The position numbers and the translations under genes were made by a program. A DNA stretch of 64,000 bases from Henckelia pumila (lineage: Eukaryota > Streptophyta > Magnoliopsida > Lamiales > Gesneriaceae): contig NC_133122.1 of NCBI RefSeq assembly GCF_033568475.1, forward strand, positions 140,809,402 through 140,873,401, in the 5' to 3' direction. Positions within the stretch are counted from its first letter, which is position 1. Each line of letters opens with the position of its first letter. Shown here piece by piece: positions 23,415 to 34,075 of the stretch. The notes beneath the pieces were generated by a model, which saw only the letters and a program-made list of their open reading frames with translations, was not told where the DNA came from and did no database searches.

Positions 23415-23933
23415 TGTTATGATTTGTATTGATTCACAATCGATTAACTCACACTCAAGATAAGGTCACACGATCGAAGAACAAAAGCTCTGTAAGAAAT
23501 AAAATGAATCCAAACAAGAACACCAGAAGTTATAGTGGTTCGGATAAAAAATATCCTACATCCACTTTGCCTTGCCCAAGGCTCAATCAATTATTGGATC
23601 GAAATCAGTTTACAAGATGAATACACTAAAGAACACAAATCGCATACAATGATATTACCAAACTAATATCAAGAACAAGAACGATCTGTGAAGATGATGA
23701 ACAATCAATCAACAACTCGTATTCTTGAAGGAAATCTTTCTCATGATCTTGATGCACCAGCCTTTACGTATATATATATATATTGCATGCAAAGTCTAGG
23801 GTATCCAATTCCTATAATTGCTGCCGTTGAGTCAGTTAGACGAGCTATAATTCTCTGCATCTTAATCTTGATCTCAATGTGCACCTTAAACCCTGATCCA
23901 ACCAATGACTAAATAGGTGATCCAATCTTCACA
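23415..23933 (-). repeat. 5' LTR of the copia element
   Basis: 519-bp terminal repeat, the partner of 16205-16728, with the same TG..CA ends. The TA run (23769-23783) is shorter than in the other LTR. Confidence 0.95.
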
Positions 23934-23938
23934 AATAT

Positions 23939-24565
23939 ATTTTTGTTGTTTAAAGAAATAACATCATAAATTTAAAATTCACTTTTTTATATTTATATAA
24001 AATTTAATATTAATTGGAATAGATTTCAAGTTCACACAATAATAGTTTCATTTGAATTTCAATATATAATTTCACTGTTAACCATAAAATATCGAAATTT
24101 ATAAATTTAAAATATTTTCATGGAAATATACCCTTGGATAAATAGTTAGAATGTTACATTAACATCGACCAACCCAACTTCTTTGTTTAATTATTAATTA
24201 TTTGCATAGGCGCTGCATGAGTGATGTGTACTCCAGTCCAAAAATCTTGTAAATTGGCCACTAATAGAAAGAAAGGTGTTTGTTTCTGGTATGATTGATA
24301 AACAGAGAAAAGACAGCCAAGAGGATTTAATTATTGGTTAGTTTAGGGTGTAATTAATACGCACTTGAATGATGAGATTAGATTAATTTGGGGATTGCTT
24401 TTACGTACGTAAAAATAAAGAATATTCTTGTTCCAACTCAGCTGCTTCAATGTAAATCACATAATATATTCTTATTCTTCCACTTTTATTCATTTCGCTT
24501 AAAGGTTTGTTGTGTTCAGATGGGACATTTTATACAACGAACCTAAATTTTAACCTGTCTCTTAA

Positions 24566-24598
<33 letters not shown>

Positions 24599-24756
24599 TC
24601 TAAAGAATTAAAGACCGCAAACAAGAAATTAAAGATGCAGCATGTATATTAATAAGATGGGATGAATACCAGGGAAAAATAGTTTACACAGAAACCTGGT
24701 AATTGAAAAATTTCTTATCTATTTATTTAATTATTATTATAAAATATAATTATATA
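23939..24756. other. Spacer downstream of the CIPK gene
   Basis: AT-rich DNA with a T28 tract at 24570-24597. The part next to 24757 is presumably the CIPK 3' UTR. No other gene seen. Confidence 0.55.
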
Positions 24757-26118
24757 TTAATGATTGGATTCCCCCAAAAGGTGGGAGTGAGTTACGTCGC
24801 CGGAGATATTGTGTTCCGATTGATGAATTAAATCACTCAGCCGTGGCTTCAATCTGTCGTACCAAATATCACCACCTTCCAAACCACCAATCGTGACGTC
24901 CACCACCACCAGCTCCTCCGTCAACCGCTTGACCCCCACCGTCAATTCACATGAGTTATTATTATTCTTCACCAACAGCTTCAACATCCTCATCATCCCC
25001 TTCGACTTCACCACCCTCATCATCCCCTCCTCCGCCGCCGCCTCCTCCTGGATCCTCTGGATTATCCTCTCCGGCGTCTCGGCAGACACAAACATCTCTG
25101 AGCTAACGGGATCCCCTAATAACCCCGACAGATCAGTGCCGGAGGAGTAGGAGATCAAATCGAAGGCGTTCAAGAAACGGCCGGAATATTCTTCATGATG
25201 ATCTACAGATGATAAATATTCCTTGGGTTTAGTCTTACTCTCAGTTTCAGTCTCCCCCTTTTGAAACCAAGGATCCAAGAGTATCTCATCGAGGGTGATT
25301 CTTGAGGCGGGGTTGGGGTCGAGGATGCGAGACAAGAGGCGCTTGAGCTCCGGGGAGGTCCATTTGGGACAACGGAAATCTCCTTTGTAGATCTTTCTAT
25401 ACATAGCCATGAGATTGGTATCGTTGAAAGGCAAGTAACCAGCATTCAACACGAAAAGAATGACTCCACAGGACCAAACATCGATTTTGGCACCATCGTA
25501 GCCTTGTTTTGCGAGGATCTCAGGCGCAACGTAAGCCGGGGTTCCGCATAATGTGTGGAGCAAACCGTCGGGTCGAATCTGATCGGTGACGACGGCGCTT
25601 AGGCCGAAATCAGTAATCTTGAGCTCCCAATTGTCGTCCAGCAAAAGATTCTCGGGCTTCAAATCACGGTGATAAATACCCAGCGAGTGGCAGTAACCGA
25701 CGGCGGAGATCAACTGCTGGAAATACTTGCGGCTGAGATCCTCGCTGAATCTGCCTTTGGCCACCTTGGTGAAGAGCTCGCCTCCTTTGGCGAATTCCAT
25801 GACGAAGTAGATCTTAGTTTTGGTGGCGAGTACTTCCAGGAGGCGCACGATATGAGGGTGGTCCAGCTTGTGCATGATAGAAATCTCCCTCTTAATGTGC
25901 GCCACCAGGTTCTTCCTCATCACGCGTTGCTTGCTCATGGCTTTGATGGCCACGCTTCGGCCGCTGCGGAGGTCGCGGCCGTGGTACACTTTGGCGAAGG
26001 CGCCGCAGCCCAGGAGTTTTCCCACCTCGTATTTCTTGAACAGATTCAGGCTAATCTCTTCTCCGGCGGCGGCATCCTCCGCCTTTGAAATTAATCCTTC
26101 CAGCGTCATTTTGATCAA
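24757..26118 (-). CDS. CIPK14: CBL-interacting protein kinase, CIPK14/CIPK11-like (SnRK3), intronless
   Basis: A 453-residue Ser/Thr kinase of the SnRK3 family, which is recruited by calcium-loaded CBL sensors to membranes and phosphorylates transporters and other targets. The kinase domain spans about residues 30-285: glycine loop GCGAFAKV (38-45), catalytic Lys59 in VAIK, HRDLKPEN (150-157), DFG (170-172) and an activation loop ending CGTPAYVAPE (191-200). The regulatory half has the NAF/FISL motif NAFDLISYSSGTDLSGLL (317-334), which binds CBL, then a PPI-like segment with ERIIQRIQEEA. KYEVGKLLGCGAFAKVYHGR and the ending DIWYDRLKP..L..L.HQSE resemble CIPK14 more than CIPK11, but orthology is not proven. 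Single-exon structure is usual for this clade. A second Met three codons in (26109) could also start. No damage is seen. Confidence 0.93.
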   Translation of the reverse strand: MIKMTLEGLISKAEDAAAGEEISLNLFKKYEVGKLLGCGAFAKVYHGRDLRSGRSVAIKAMSKQRVMRKNLVAHIKREISIMHKLDHPHIVRLLEVLATKTKIYFVMEFAKGGELFTKVAKGRFSEDLSRKYFQQLISAVGYCHSLGIYHRDLKPENLLLDDNWELKITDFGLSAVVTDQIRPDGLLHTLCGTPAYVAPEILAKQGYDGAKIDVWSCGVILFVLNAGYLPFNDTNLMAMYRKIYKGDFRCPKWTSPELKRLLSRILDPNPASRITLDEILLDPWFQKGETETESKTKPKEYLSSVDHHEEYSGRFLNAFDLISYSSGTDLSGLLGDPVSSEMFVSAETPERIIQRIQEEAAAEEGMMRVVKSKGMMRMLKLLVKNNNNSCELTVGVKRLTEELVVVDVTIGGLEGGDIWYDRLKPRLSDLIHQSEHNISGDVTHSHLLGESNH

Positions 26119-26360
26119 TCACAAATCCAACTATGTATATATCATAATATTCTTTAAGAAAAGGATGGAACATATACATACACCAGGCCAGAATCAAATT
26201 ATATATACAAATTTTTTTTTTTATTCGATCTTTGCAAAAATCATATATATATATATATTAACAAAGAAAAATTCCTTCTAGATGAAAATAAATTAGATTG
26301 ATACAAAATTCTATTGGAATGAGAATGGAAGAAAAAGGAATTTTTTTTTTTAAAAAAAAA

Positions 26361-26410
26361 AGAAGAAGAAGAAGAAGAAGAAGAAGAAGAAGAGGGAGAG
26401 GGAGAGGGAG
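26361..26410. repeat. (GAA)n/(GGGAGA)n tract in the CIPK leader
   Basis: A run of about ten AGA triplets passes into three GGGAGA units. Read with the CIPK gene (minus strand) it is a pyrimidine tract, CTTCTT.. and CCCTCT.., about 240-290 bases before the start codon, likely within the 5' UTR or core promoter. Confidence 0.85.
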
Positions 26411-26452
26411 GTGAGAAATACTTAAAAGAGGTTGAAGAGAGAGAGAGAGAAA

Positions 26453-26461
26453 AATATATAG
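26453..26461 (-). promoter_or_regulatory. Possible TATA box of the CIPK gene
   Basis: CTATATATT on the minus strand lies between a CTCTCT tract and the pyrimidine-rich leader. Transcription would begin about 30 bases on, giving a leader of some 300 bases. This is position-based inference. Confidence 0.4.
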
Positions 26462-26469
26462 AGAGAAAA

Positions 26470-28404
26470 TCGCTGCTTTAGTTTATTTATTAGGGGATTC
26501 TTGTGATTATGATAATGATGCCAAAAAAATATTTAATGCCAACTCTATCGATTAAAGACTTCAAATTTTAAATAAAATTGTTGCGTAAAAAATTAAGGGA
26601 TAGTTTTCACACTAACAACAAACAAATTCCACATGGTTGAATTAAGAGGACTAGTTTAATTTATTAATTAATGACAATAATAAATACATCACAACTCACA
26701 AAAATATATATATATACTCTTTTTTTTAAAATTTTAAATCCTCCATGCATTATGTAATCTTTTTGCATAAACAATACTTGAAGCATCCAAAATTTTGAAT
26801 AAATAAGCTACGCGGCATCTACTATTATTATCTTATTAAGTGCATACGATAGCCCACTAAATTATAAGAATAGAAAACTATATATGGATGGTAAGAAATT
26901 TTCAGCGTTGCGGGTTTGATTTTCGTGTGGAGCATATTTTTTGCTAAAATATTGTGGGGATACGTTCTGAGGGTCGACCATATTGCTCTCTCTTTCAGGT
27001 CTCTTTCGCTCGTGCACATCTTCGATTTAACCTTTGCATGTGCCAATAAACCTCTGACTCATATGAAATGGGTACCTTTCGGGTCAACAATTTCTTTAGA
27101 AAACTATGGATCCAAGACAATTTTAAAAAAATAATAATCAATTCGACTGATAATTTACACACAATGCTTAAATTCCTTTTGACATATGGATCGTTCTTTC
27201 CCAATAACTTATTTTCATTTCCTAGATAATGTATATGAGTTATTGAAACACACGTGTTTTGCACGTATAGAAATTAACGATAAACTTGAGGCACAAATCA
27301 TATTTGAGGGGGTTATCATTTTTATCATTTTTCAGTTTGGTGTGAAATTGAGGTACGAAGTGAGAAAATATTTATTTAATTAAATTTATCAAATAGTTTG
27401 TATTTTATTATTCTCATGAAGCTAGCTAGGTCGCACATATATTCAATTCGTGACGAAGAATATAAGTTGAGCAAGTGTATTATGTATACTCCACATGATA
27501 CACACCGTACGCATTTGCACGCGTGATGTTACAGACGAATTGCCATTTCCCTAACATTGTTTTATTTGAAGACCACTCTATTCTTACATTCATTTAACGT
27601 TTAATATCAATTTAGATATTTTGGTTAAATATATTATTTTTTTTTGTTTTTACTTGGCCTTTCGTTTTATTGTAAAAATTGGCTGATCGCTTAAAAATAA
27701 ATATATTTTTATTTGAAATGTTGTGAGTTTTTGTTTTTATAAAATTCTAGCTAGAACCAAACCCGTGATTCAGTGTAAATTTAATGAAACAGACACTCAA
27801 ATGAAATCAAATCTTGATCACACATATTGTGTACGTTTATACTAGCGATTGAAACATACGTAATGTATGTGTAAAAGTCAACGATAAATTTACGCTGATG
27901 TTTATTTTTTAATTGCATGAGAAATCAAAAATAGGTGCGGTAATTTAATTTATTAGATGGAAAATTGAATAAAAATTATGATAAGGTTTACTTAAATTTA
28001 TAATATATGTTACCATTAGAAACATATGTGAGTGACATTTATAAATTTTTTTAAAAAAGACTTAAGCAAAGAGTAGTTTTTTTTAGATTACTTCATCAAT
28101 CTTTATTTGAGACGGATCAATCACGTCTATTTTTATTTTTGGCATAAAAATTATATTTTTTAATGAGTTATCCAAATTAGATATGCATTTCACAGAATTG
28201 ATATGTGAAACGTCTAACATGAGTTTTCGTGATACACCAAAATTTAGTTACTATAAATTATCTAATTTAAATAATCTTACTATATATCTATCCCTTGAAA
28301 AACTAGTACTTAATTAATTTGGTGAAACCCATAATAAAATTACAATAATATTCATTATTTAATTTTTACCCCAAAAAAATTATGAATGTTTATAAGTAAT
28401 TTTA
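26470..28404. other. AT-rich spacer
   Basis: No gene. Near 26900-26930 a GCGGGTTTGATTTTCGTG block resembles a Pol III B box, as in plant SINEs, but an A box and tail were not found. Small frames between 26828 and 27383 overlap on both strands and show no family. Confidence 0.55.
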
Positions 28405-28467
28405 TTTTTTAAAGGTAAAACTTGTAATTTTATTGAAAATGAGATAAATAATCAATTACAAGATTAA

Positions 28468-29185
28468 TCAACCAAAACGAAAAACTCTCAAACTCCCAAA
28501 CAAGAGGGAAGAAAAGAGCAAAAAAAATAAAACAATATTGTGTGCAACCACATTCGCCATTCTTTTACTATGTGCTAACTTTATATTTGGACGGCGTGCA
28601 ATAATGATCTTGACTTCTTCCACTATGGATCTGATATGGCTAAGATCCTCTTCCGGGTTGGTGATTGCTTGCACCGCCAAAAGAAAATCAATGTGTATTT
28701 CATGTATATCAATTCCACGATCCTGCACAACTTCAATCCATCTCTGATCACTAAAAGCTCTGCATGGGTGACTGATAGAGGTTTTGCAATCTAATTTCCA
28801 AAATCCAACAACAAGTTTCCTTCATGGTCCCGTACCACTCCGCCAGTTGCGTATCTCCCAAGGTTCTCATTAACTACATCGTCTACATTCATTATCAGTT
28901 TATTTATCGGTGGCTTGCTCCAACGGTGATGTGACGAACTTTGTGTGTACACAAAATGTCGGTCTTAAAGTAATCGAGTGCATCATGAAAATCCCACAAC
29001 AAGGATAATCTCCAATCGAAAGTAATCTGAGAAAGAGTACCCTCAATATCATGTAGGACTCTCATTCGATCATGCCAGACAGCCCAAGTCATAGCAAATA
29101 ATTCGAAATATTTTCAACTCATCATTCACGATAACACGTCGATGATTTCCATATTGCGAACCTATTCCATCAGAGATTTGAAAAT
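28468..29185 (-). pseudogene. LINE RNase H-like (RVT_3) domain relic
   Basis: On the minus strand, after the junction with the solo LTR, come NDFQISDGIGSQYG, MTWAVWHDRMRVLHD, then LIMNVDDVVNENLGRY and GGVVRDHEGNLLL (the first catalytic block), HAELL, and a C-terminal block with NPEEDLSHIRSIVEEVK, RRPNIKLAHSKRMANVVAH. This is the plant LINE RNase H ('putative RNase H protein At1g65750'-like) arrangement. Frameshifts (for example near 29100) and stops interrupt it. Confidence 0.85.
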
Positions 29186-29394
29186 CGTTCTGTAACATCC
29201 CAAATTCTATTGGAACGTTACTGAAACATACATACTTAAATATTTGCAAAAACATTTGCGGAAATAAAAATCTTCTTCAATAAATAAAAGTATTTAAAAG
29301 TGCATCATAAATAATGAAATAAAAAATCTTCAAATTTTGCCAAACAAGGCCATTAAAAGATAAATTTTGCCAAACATGGCCATTAAAAGATAAA

Positions 29395-30168
29395 ATACTA
29401 AAATTTGTCTCTCCTTTCAAACAAAAATATTGTTACTCCACATTTCTTCAATAAATATCGCACTCATGCATCATCCACTGGCCTGAATCCATTCTCCACT
29501 TCATGCTCGTTTCCATAATCATCGATGAAATCATCTAAATCATCGTCATTACCTGCACCATTCAAGTATAGTGAGTCTAAAAACTCAGCAAAAAATACAT
29601 ATAAAACTTTTTCATAAAAAAACTTGAAGCTCAAATTTATGACATAACATGAACATGTAGTAAAAACTTGACATCTTAGGTAATGAAATACATGAATTTG
29701 TGGCAACCGTCGTTTGAGCATATAGTTTGGGAAGGCACTTTCGGAGCTCAACCCGAAAATCCAAAATCCTGCGTTAGATAAATACTAAAATTTGTCTCTA
29801 CTTTCAAACAAAAATATTGTTACTCCACATTCCATCAATAAATATCGCGCTCATGCATCACCTACCAGCCCGACTCCATGCTTCACTTCATGCCCATTTC
29901 CATAATCATCGCTGAAATCATCTAAAGCATCGTCATTGTCTGCACTATTCAAGTATAACGAGTTTAAAGACTCAACAAAAAAATGCATATAAACTTTTTC
30001 ATTAAAAAAAATTGAAACTCAAATTTATGACATAACATGAACATGTAGTAAAAACTTGAAATCTTAGGTGATGAAATACATGCATTTATGACAACCATCG
30101 TTAGAGCACATAGTTTGGGAAGGCAATTTCGGAGCTCAACCCAAAAATCCAAAACCATGCGTTGAGCA
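29395..30168. repeat. 387-bp tandem duplication inside the solo LTR
   Basis: The block beginning ATACTAAAATTTGTCTCT at 29395 recurs at 29782 with small differences (for example CTCCTTTC against CTACTTTC). Both copies contain AATATTGTTACTCCACATT and CCATAATCATCG. The LTR therefore carries an internal tandem repeat that may be family-wide or specific to this copy. Confidence 0.85.
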
Positions 30169-30295
30169 CGTATTTTGAGAAGGCACTTCCGAAGCTCATC
30201 CCGAAAATCCAAAACCTTGCATTCTTGAGCACATATTTTGGGAAGACACTTCCGAAGCTCAACCCGAAAATCCAAAACCCTGCATTATCCGTCTC
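30111..30295. repeat. Three tandem units of about 61 bp
   Basis: Units at about 30111, 30171 and 30234 each run GAGCAC..TATTTTG.GAAG.CA then CC.AAGCTCA.CCCGAAAATC and CAAAACC.TGC. They continue from the end of the larger duplication; a similar single unit occurs in the first large copy (29725-29775). Confidence 0.8.
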
Positions 30296-31614
30296 GTTTT
30301 ACCACCACAAATTCACATACAACATCAAAATATTTTCGTGCATACATCATTTCATCATACTTCTCATATGTTTCATAACTTCATCATTTCTCACTTTTCA
30401 ACTTCGTGATAAACATCATGCAACTAGAACTGATGTAAGAACTCATCCATGCATAACATACTTCCAAAATTTCATGATAAAATAGCTTTCGTGGGAAAAA
30501 TCACATAAAGATGCATTATATAGTTTAACCGATCCACGTGAGTCGTTCCGCCCGTCTCGGACATTCAAATCTTGAAAATTTTGCATATGATCTCTTAAAA
30601 GTACTTAAAATAGCTTAAAAGACCATAAATGTACGTTTGGAACTCAAAATGACACAACCCCATAATACTGGACAACCCATGGGCGTGCTGGGGCGCAACT
30701 TCTATGCGTCCTAGCGCACAATTCCGCTGCCTGACACGCAGGCGCTCGACTTGATTCATTTCGGTTTTTTTCGATCTTAATACACCCAAAAACGTTGGAC
30801 ATCTGAAAAAATAATATTGGACATGTAAAATCTTCAAAATTCGAAAAATATTTGCCCAAAAACAAACAACATCCAATGCTTTGATTCATAACTCTCCATA
30901 ATCAACACACACACCAAAAATTCTGGTTCCTATCATCTAAACCCTTGAATCTCGATAAATTTTACATCGAAAATATCAGGAACGCATCACGCTTCACGAA
31001 TAAACATCATGCTCATGAAATTTTCTAAAATCATGCATCAATAAACCTAATTTTCACACGGGGTTTACCTTCAAAATAATTATATCCATGAATGGGTTTT
31101 AAAACATTAAAAAACTTGCCTGACTTTGGATTGCTTGGAATTTAATCGGGACGGAAGAACGATCTAGCCTCGAGAAAATTGGAGAACCCTTGCCTAGAGT
31201 TTGAACGTGAGAGGAAAAATTGGGGGAGAGTAAGCGGTGTTCCAAAGAAGAAAATAAAATAAATTTTGAACGCTACTAATTTATGACTAATGGGCTCCAT
31301 AAAAGGCTCATTAGTTGCAAATAAAACTTTTAAAAATTTCCCAACTATTAAAATACACTGCCTTAACTTTATCTAAATAAATAAAACATTTTCTTATCTC
31401 GCTTCGAAGGCTAGCATCATCCCTACGGTCCAGAATTAAATTTCAAACCTAAAAACTTTAAAAATAACATCACAACACATAAAATTTCAGGCATTAAATA
31501 AATCAAATAATTTAAACATAACAATTCAATATTCATAACTAACATGCATAAATCATAAAAAATCAATTAATTTATCGTGATCAAGCTAGTGGACTTTTTA
31601 GACCTTACACATTC

Positions 31615-31834
31615 CTTTCCAGCACATTCGAATTTTAGGACACCAGAATAATGCATGACAGATGGAATCATACCCAAAAATAAAAAGAAGGTAATTTCCT
31701 AACACTGGTACATGATGCGCCATCAGATTCATTCCCTTCGGAATAATATTATGTAGAGCTCTCCACCAAAAGATTTCGATTTTAAGTGGAAGCGATAAAT
31801 ACCATAAGAATTTACACCAAGATTTCGAGTGCAA
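31615..31834 (-). pseudogene. LINE zf-RVT (zinc-binding in reverse transcriptase) domain
   Basis: The minus-strand frame reads SWCKFLWYLSLPLKIEIFWW, LHNIIPKGMNL, and DSICHALFWCPKIRMCWKGM. This is the family pattern W..LW.L..P.K...F.W with a C..C...H...C.. metal site; one Cys of the first pair appears lost (YLLFIFGY). The frame ends at the solo LTR. Confidence 0.88.
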
Positions 31835-32193
31835 CTCCGAATTATGTTTGGGAGGATCATAGACTCCGATTTCTAGTTTATAGCCTTCTCCTCACAGAGT
31901 ATTTCCCCTTCGGATTGTAGTATCAGTATCAGGAATACTCGAACAGTGAAGTTGATATCGGAATGGCCAGGATGTTTGAAACAATAAAATTATGCAAAAT
32001 GCATTAGAGGAACATTTCATGCTCCTTCATGTATGATCGAGCCAACTGTATCATTAGCGTTTGAATCACCTTGAAAATTCGAGCAAGAATGAAAACGGGA
32101 ATCCAATGATATCAGGAAAATGATATTTTCTCCCCATTACAAACTCTCAAACACAAATCTTTTCTAAGTAAACTTCTGCTCCACAATAATGAT

Positions 32194-32333
32194 CTCCAGT
32201 GAAAGAGGGATTGTCTACAGTCAATGTTTGCATAATATCTTGGTGCTTAAAATGCCTTGGTTTCTCCAATGAAAGAGGGATTGTTTCCAGTCAATGTTTG
32301 CATAATATCTTGGTGCTTCAAATGCCTTGCTTT
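32194..32333. repeat. 70-bp tandem duplication within the LINE
   Basis: CTCCAGTGAAAGAGGGATTG at 32194 recurs as CTCCAATGAAAGAGGGATTG at 32264; the 70-bp units are nearly identical to their ends. Seventy is not a multiple of three, so the duplication shifts the LINE frame. Confidence 0.9.
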
Positions 32334-33690
32334 CAAAACTCGAGCCACTAGAGATGTGGGATTGAAAATTATTCTCTATACTTGTTTTGCTTGTAGAATT
32401 TTATTAAAAGGCTTAAGTTGGTGAAATCTCATAACTCCCATGCATTTTGGCGAGCTAAGTAATTTCAACGTTTTCCAATGCAACCTTTTCTTTCCATCAT
32501 TCATACCCACCAAAATTTTGAGCCCCTCTCTAATGCCTCTACTATATATTTCGGTATTTGAAATCAAGACATTACATATGTAGGAATCGACTGAAGCACA
32601 AATTTGATCAAAGTCTCTTTATCCCAGTGGAAAATGATTTACTCCCCCAACCTTGCATTCTTTTCACCACTCGTTCTATTAAATATCGAAACTGAAGCTT
32701 CTAACTCTGGAGAGAAAACATTGGGAGACCCAAATAAATCTCATGTCACGTCGTTATTGATATAGATAATGTCGATTTTATCTTAATAGCAACATTAATC
32801 GGTGTTAGACTAAAGGAGAGCGATGATTCTCGAAGTTGATTAGTTGACCCGAAGCCCTCTCATATACTGATAGGAAGTCCCTAATGCCATTTCCTTCTTC
32901 CACTGTTGCCTTAAAGAAAATAAAGCTATCATCTACGAAGAACTGGTGCGAAATCGAGGGACATGAATTAGCAATACAGACTCCTATAAATTTTCTCCGA
33001 GTTTCATATCAAATTAGAAGGGATGATAACCCATGGGCACATAGGAAAAACAAGTAATGAGGAATATGAACATCATGTTGCGGGCTTCGTCCCAGTTTCA
33101 CTATCCCTGCAATCTTTCCATTTAGATCAAAGGAGTAAAAGACTCTCTGCAAACATTTCATAACTTTACCGATCCATATCGGAGAAAACCTAGTTTATTC
33201 ATCGTTCCAAATATCTCCTCTCTACTCTGTCATATACCTTCCTCATATCAAGTTTCAGAGTTGCATATCCTTTCTTGCTTACTTTTCTGCTTCGAATACA
33301 GTGCAGAGACTCAAACCACAAAATAATGTTATCTGCAATCAACCAATCTGGGATAAAATCACTATGAGTCTTGGTCACTATAATTTTTAGAACCGACCTT
33401 TATCCATTTTTCAGTGTTGCAACCACAATTTTTTAGGAGACGTCACAAAGGCTGATCGGTATATAGTCCTTAATAGTCATTGGGTTTTTCGATATTCGGA
33501 ATGAGGGTGACAACATTATCATTCCAATCATCAAAAGACAGTTCCACTTTCAGGATTCCTAGTACTGCCTTTGTAACTTCCTGGCAAAATATCTTGCCAA
33601 AATTTCTGTTAGAAGAATGTAGACATACCATCTGGGCTTGGGGTTTTATCCGGGTGTCTTGGAATGACAGAGTGTTGATATGAACATAAG
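32334..33690 (-). pseudogene. LINE reverse transcriptase relic
   Basis: Going down the minus strand: HPDKTPSPDGM near 33655 (family: P.K.PGPDG), NVVTLIPNI, a PISLCDVS block, LKLDMRKVYDRVE near 33260, the catalytic FFVDDSFIFF at about 32915-32945 (F/Y-x-DD box), and MNDGKKRLHWKTLKLLSSPK with FHQLKPFNK near 32376-32567. These are the ordered landmarks of plant L1 reverse transcriptases. Multiple stops and shifts make it non-functional. Confidence 0.85.
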
Positions 33691-34070
33691 TTAGTTTACT
33701 TCATAGGTTGCCCGATGTCATCAAGAGCCAAGCATAAAATACATAAACTGACAGAAGCTCTCAAATTCAAAATGAAGATATCAAGTAAATTGATCATTAA
33801 CATATTGAAAAAAAAAAAGACAAACTGAATACATATAGTAAAGGTTTAGTCTCATCGGAGCAGTTGAGCAGAGCTCAACTGAAAGGATGAAGGCAACTGA
33901 GTTCAGTTTAGGGAACTAAACTGAATCAGTTGATCTCAACCCAAGTAAGACTAAACTGATCAAGAGTCTGAGCAATTCAAGTCAAATCAATGGAACTCTT
34001 GTGGATAAGTTTTTTTGTACCAGAAAAAGAGCCAAAAGAAGAGACAATCATAGTGTACTATCTTGACAGA
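33691..34070. other. Unassigned segment with CAACTGA repeats
   Basis: Between the LINE start and the gypsy LTR. At 33860-33960 several inverted and direct copies of CAACTGA/TCAGTT occur (AGTTGAGCAGAGCTCAACTG, AACTGAATCAGTTGATC). Similar CAGTTGAC words recur near 44960-45120, so it may be a fragment of the same old copia LTR. No gene. Confidence 0.35.
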
Positions 34071-34075
34071 TAATG

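Larger units (their letters stand above)
16205..23933 (-). mobile_element. Ty1/copia LTR retrotransposon, defective, split by a solo LTR
   Basis: The element has matching LTRs (16205-16728 and 23415-23933), both TG..CA, and is flanked by AATAT at 16200-16204 and 23934-23938. On the minus strand it runs 5' LTR, primer site, gag, protease, integrase, reverse transcriptase, RNase H, polypurine tract, 3' LTR, which is the copia order. About 5.1 kb belongs to the element itself; the rest is a 2,649-bp solo LTR in gag. Coding is broken by at least three stops and one frameshift. The LTRs differ by roughly a dozen or more substitutions by eye, plus microsatellite length. Confidence 0.95.
29191..31609 (-). 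mobile_element. Solo LTR (2.42 kb) inside the LINE
   Basis: A 2,419-bp TG..CA sequence (plus strand TGTAACATCCC..GACCTTACA) is flanked by CGTTC (29186-29190) and CATTC (31610-31614), a 5-bp duplication with one change. The LINE protein runs from ..CWKGM on one side to NDFQISDG on the other, so the ends are exact. A minus-strand GAATGGTGCAGGT block next to ACTCACTATA parallels the solo LTR at 20109, so I read it as minus orientation. No internal coding. Confidence 0.8.
28405..33690 (-). mobile_element. LINE (L1-type non-LTR retrotransposon), 5'-truncated and decayed
   Basis: Minus-strand ORF2 remnants appear in canonical order: reverse transcriptase (about 33680 to 32300), zf-RVT (31834-31615), then RNase H (about 29185 to 28468). 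The 3' end has AATAAAATTACAAG followed by an A-rich tail near 28401-28412. The endonuclease and ORF1 are absent, as in 5'-truncated copies. Frames are broken many times. A 2.42-kb solo LTR splits it between zf-RVT and RNase H. Confidence 0.88.

Noticed and set aside
25669..26281. Antisense frames over the CIPK gene
   Set aside because: Shadows of the kinase on the opposite strand; the kinase motifs are all on the minus strand.
30595..30889. Overlapping minus-strand frames of 80-93 codons
   Set aside because: They fall inside the solo LTR and show no domain.
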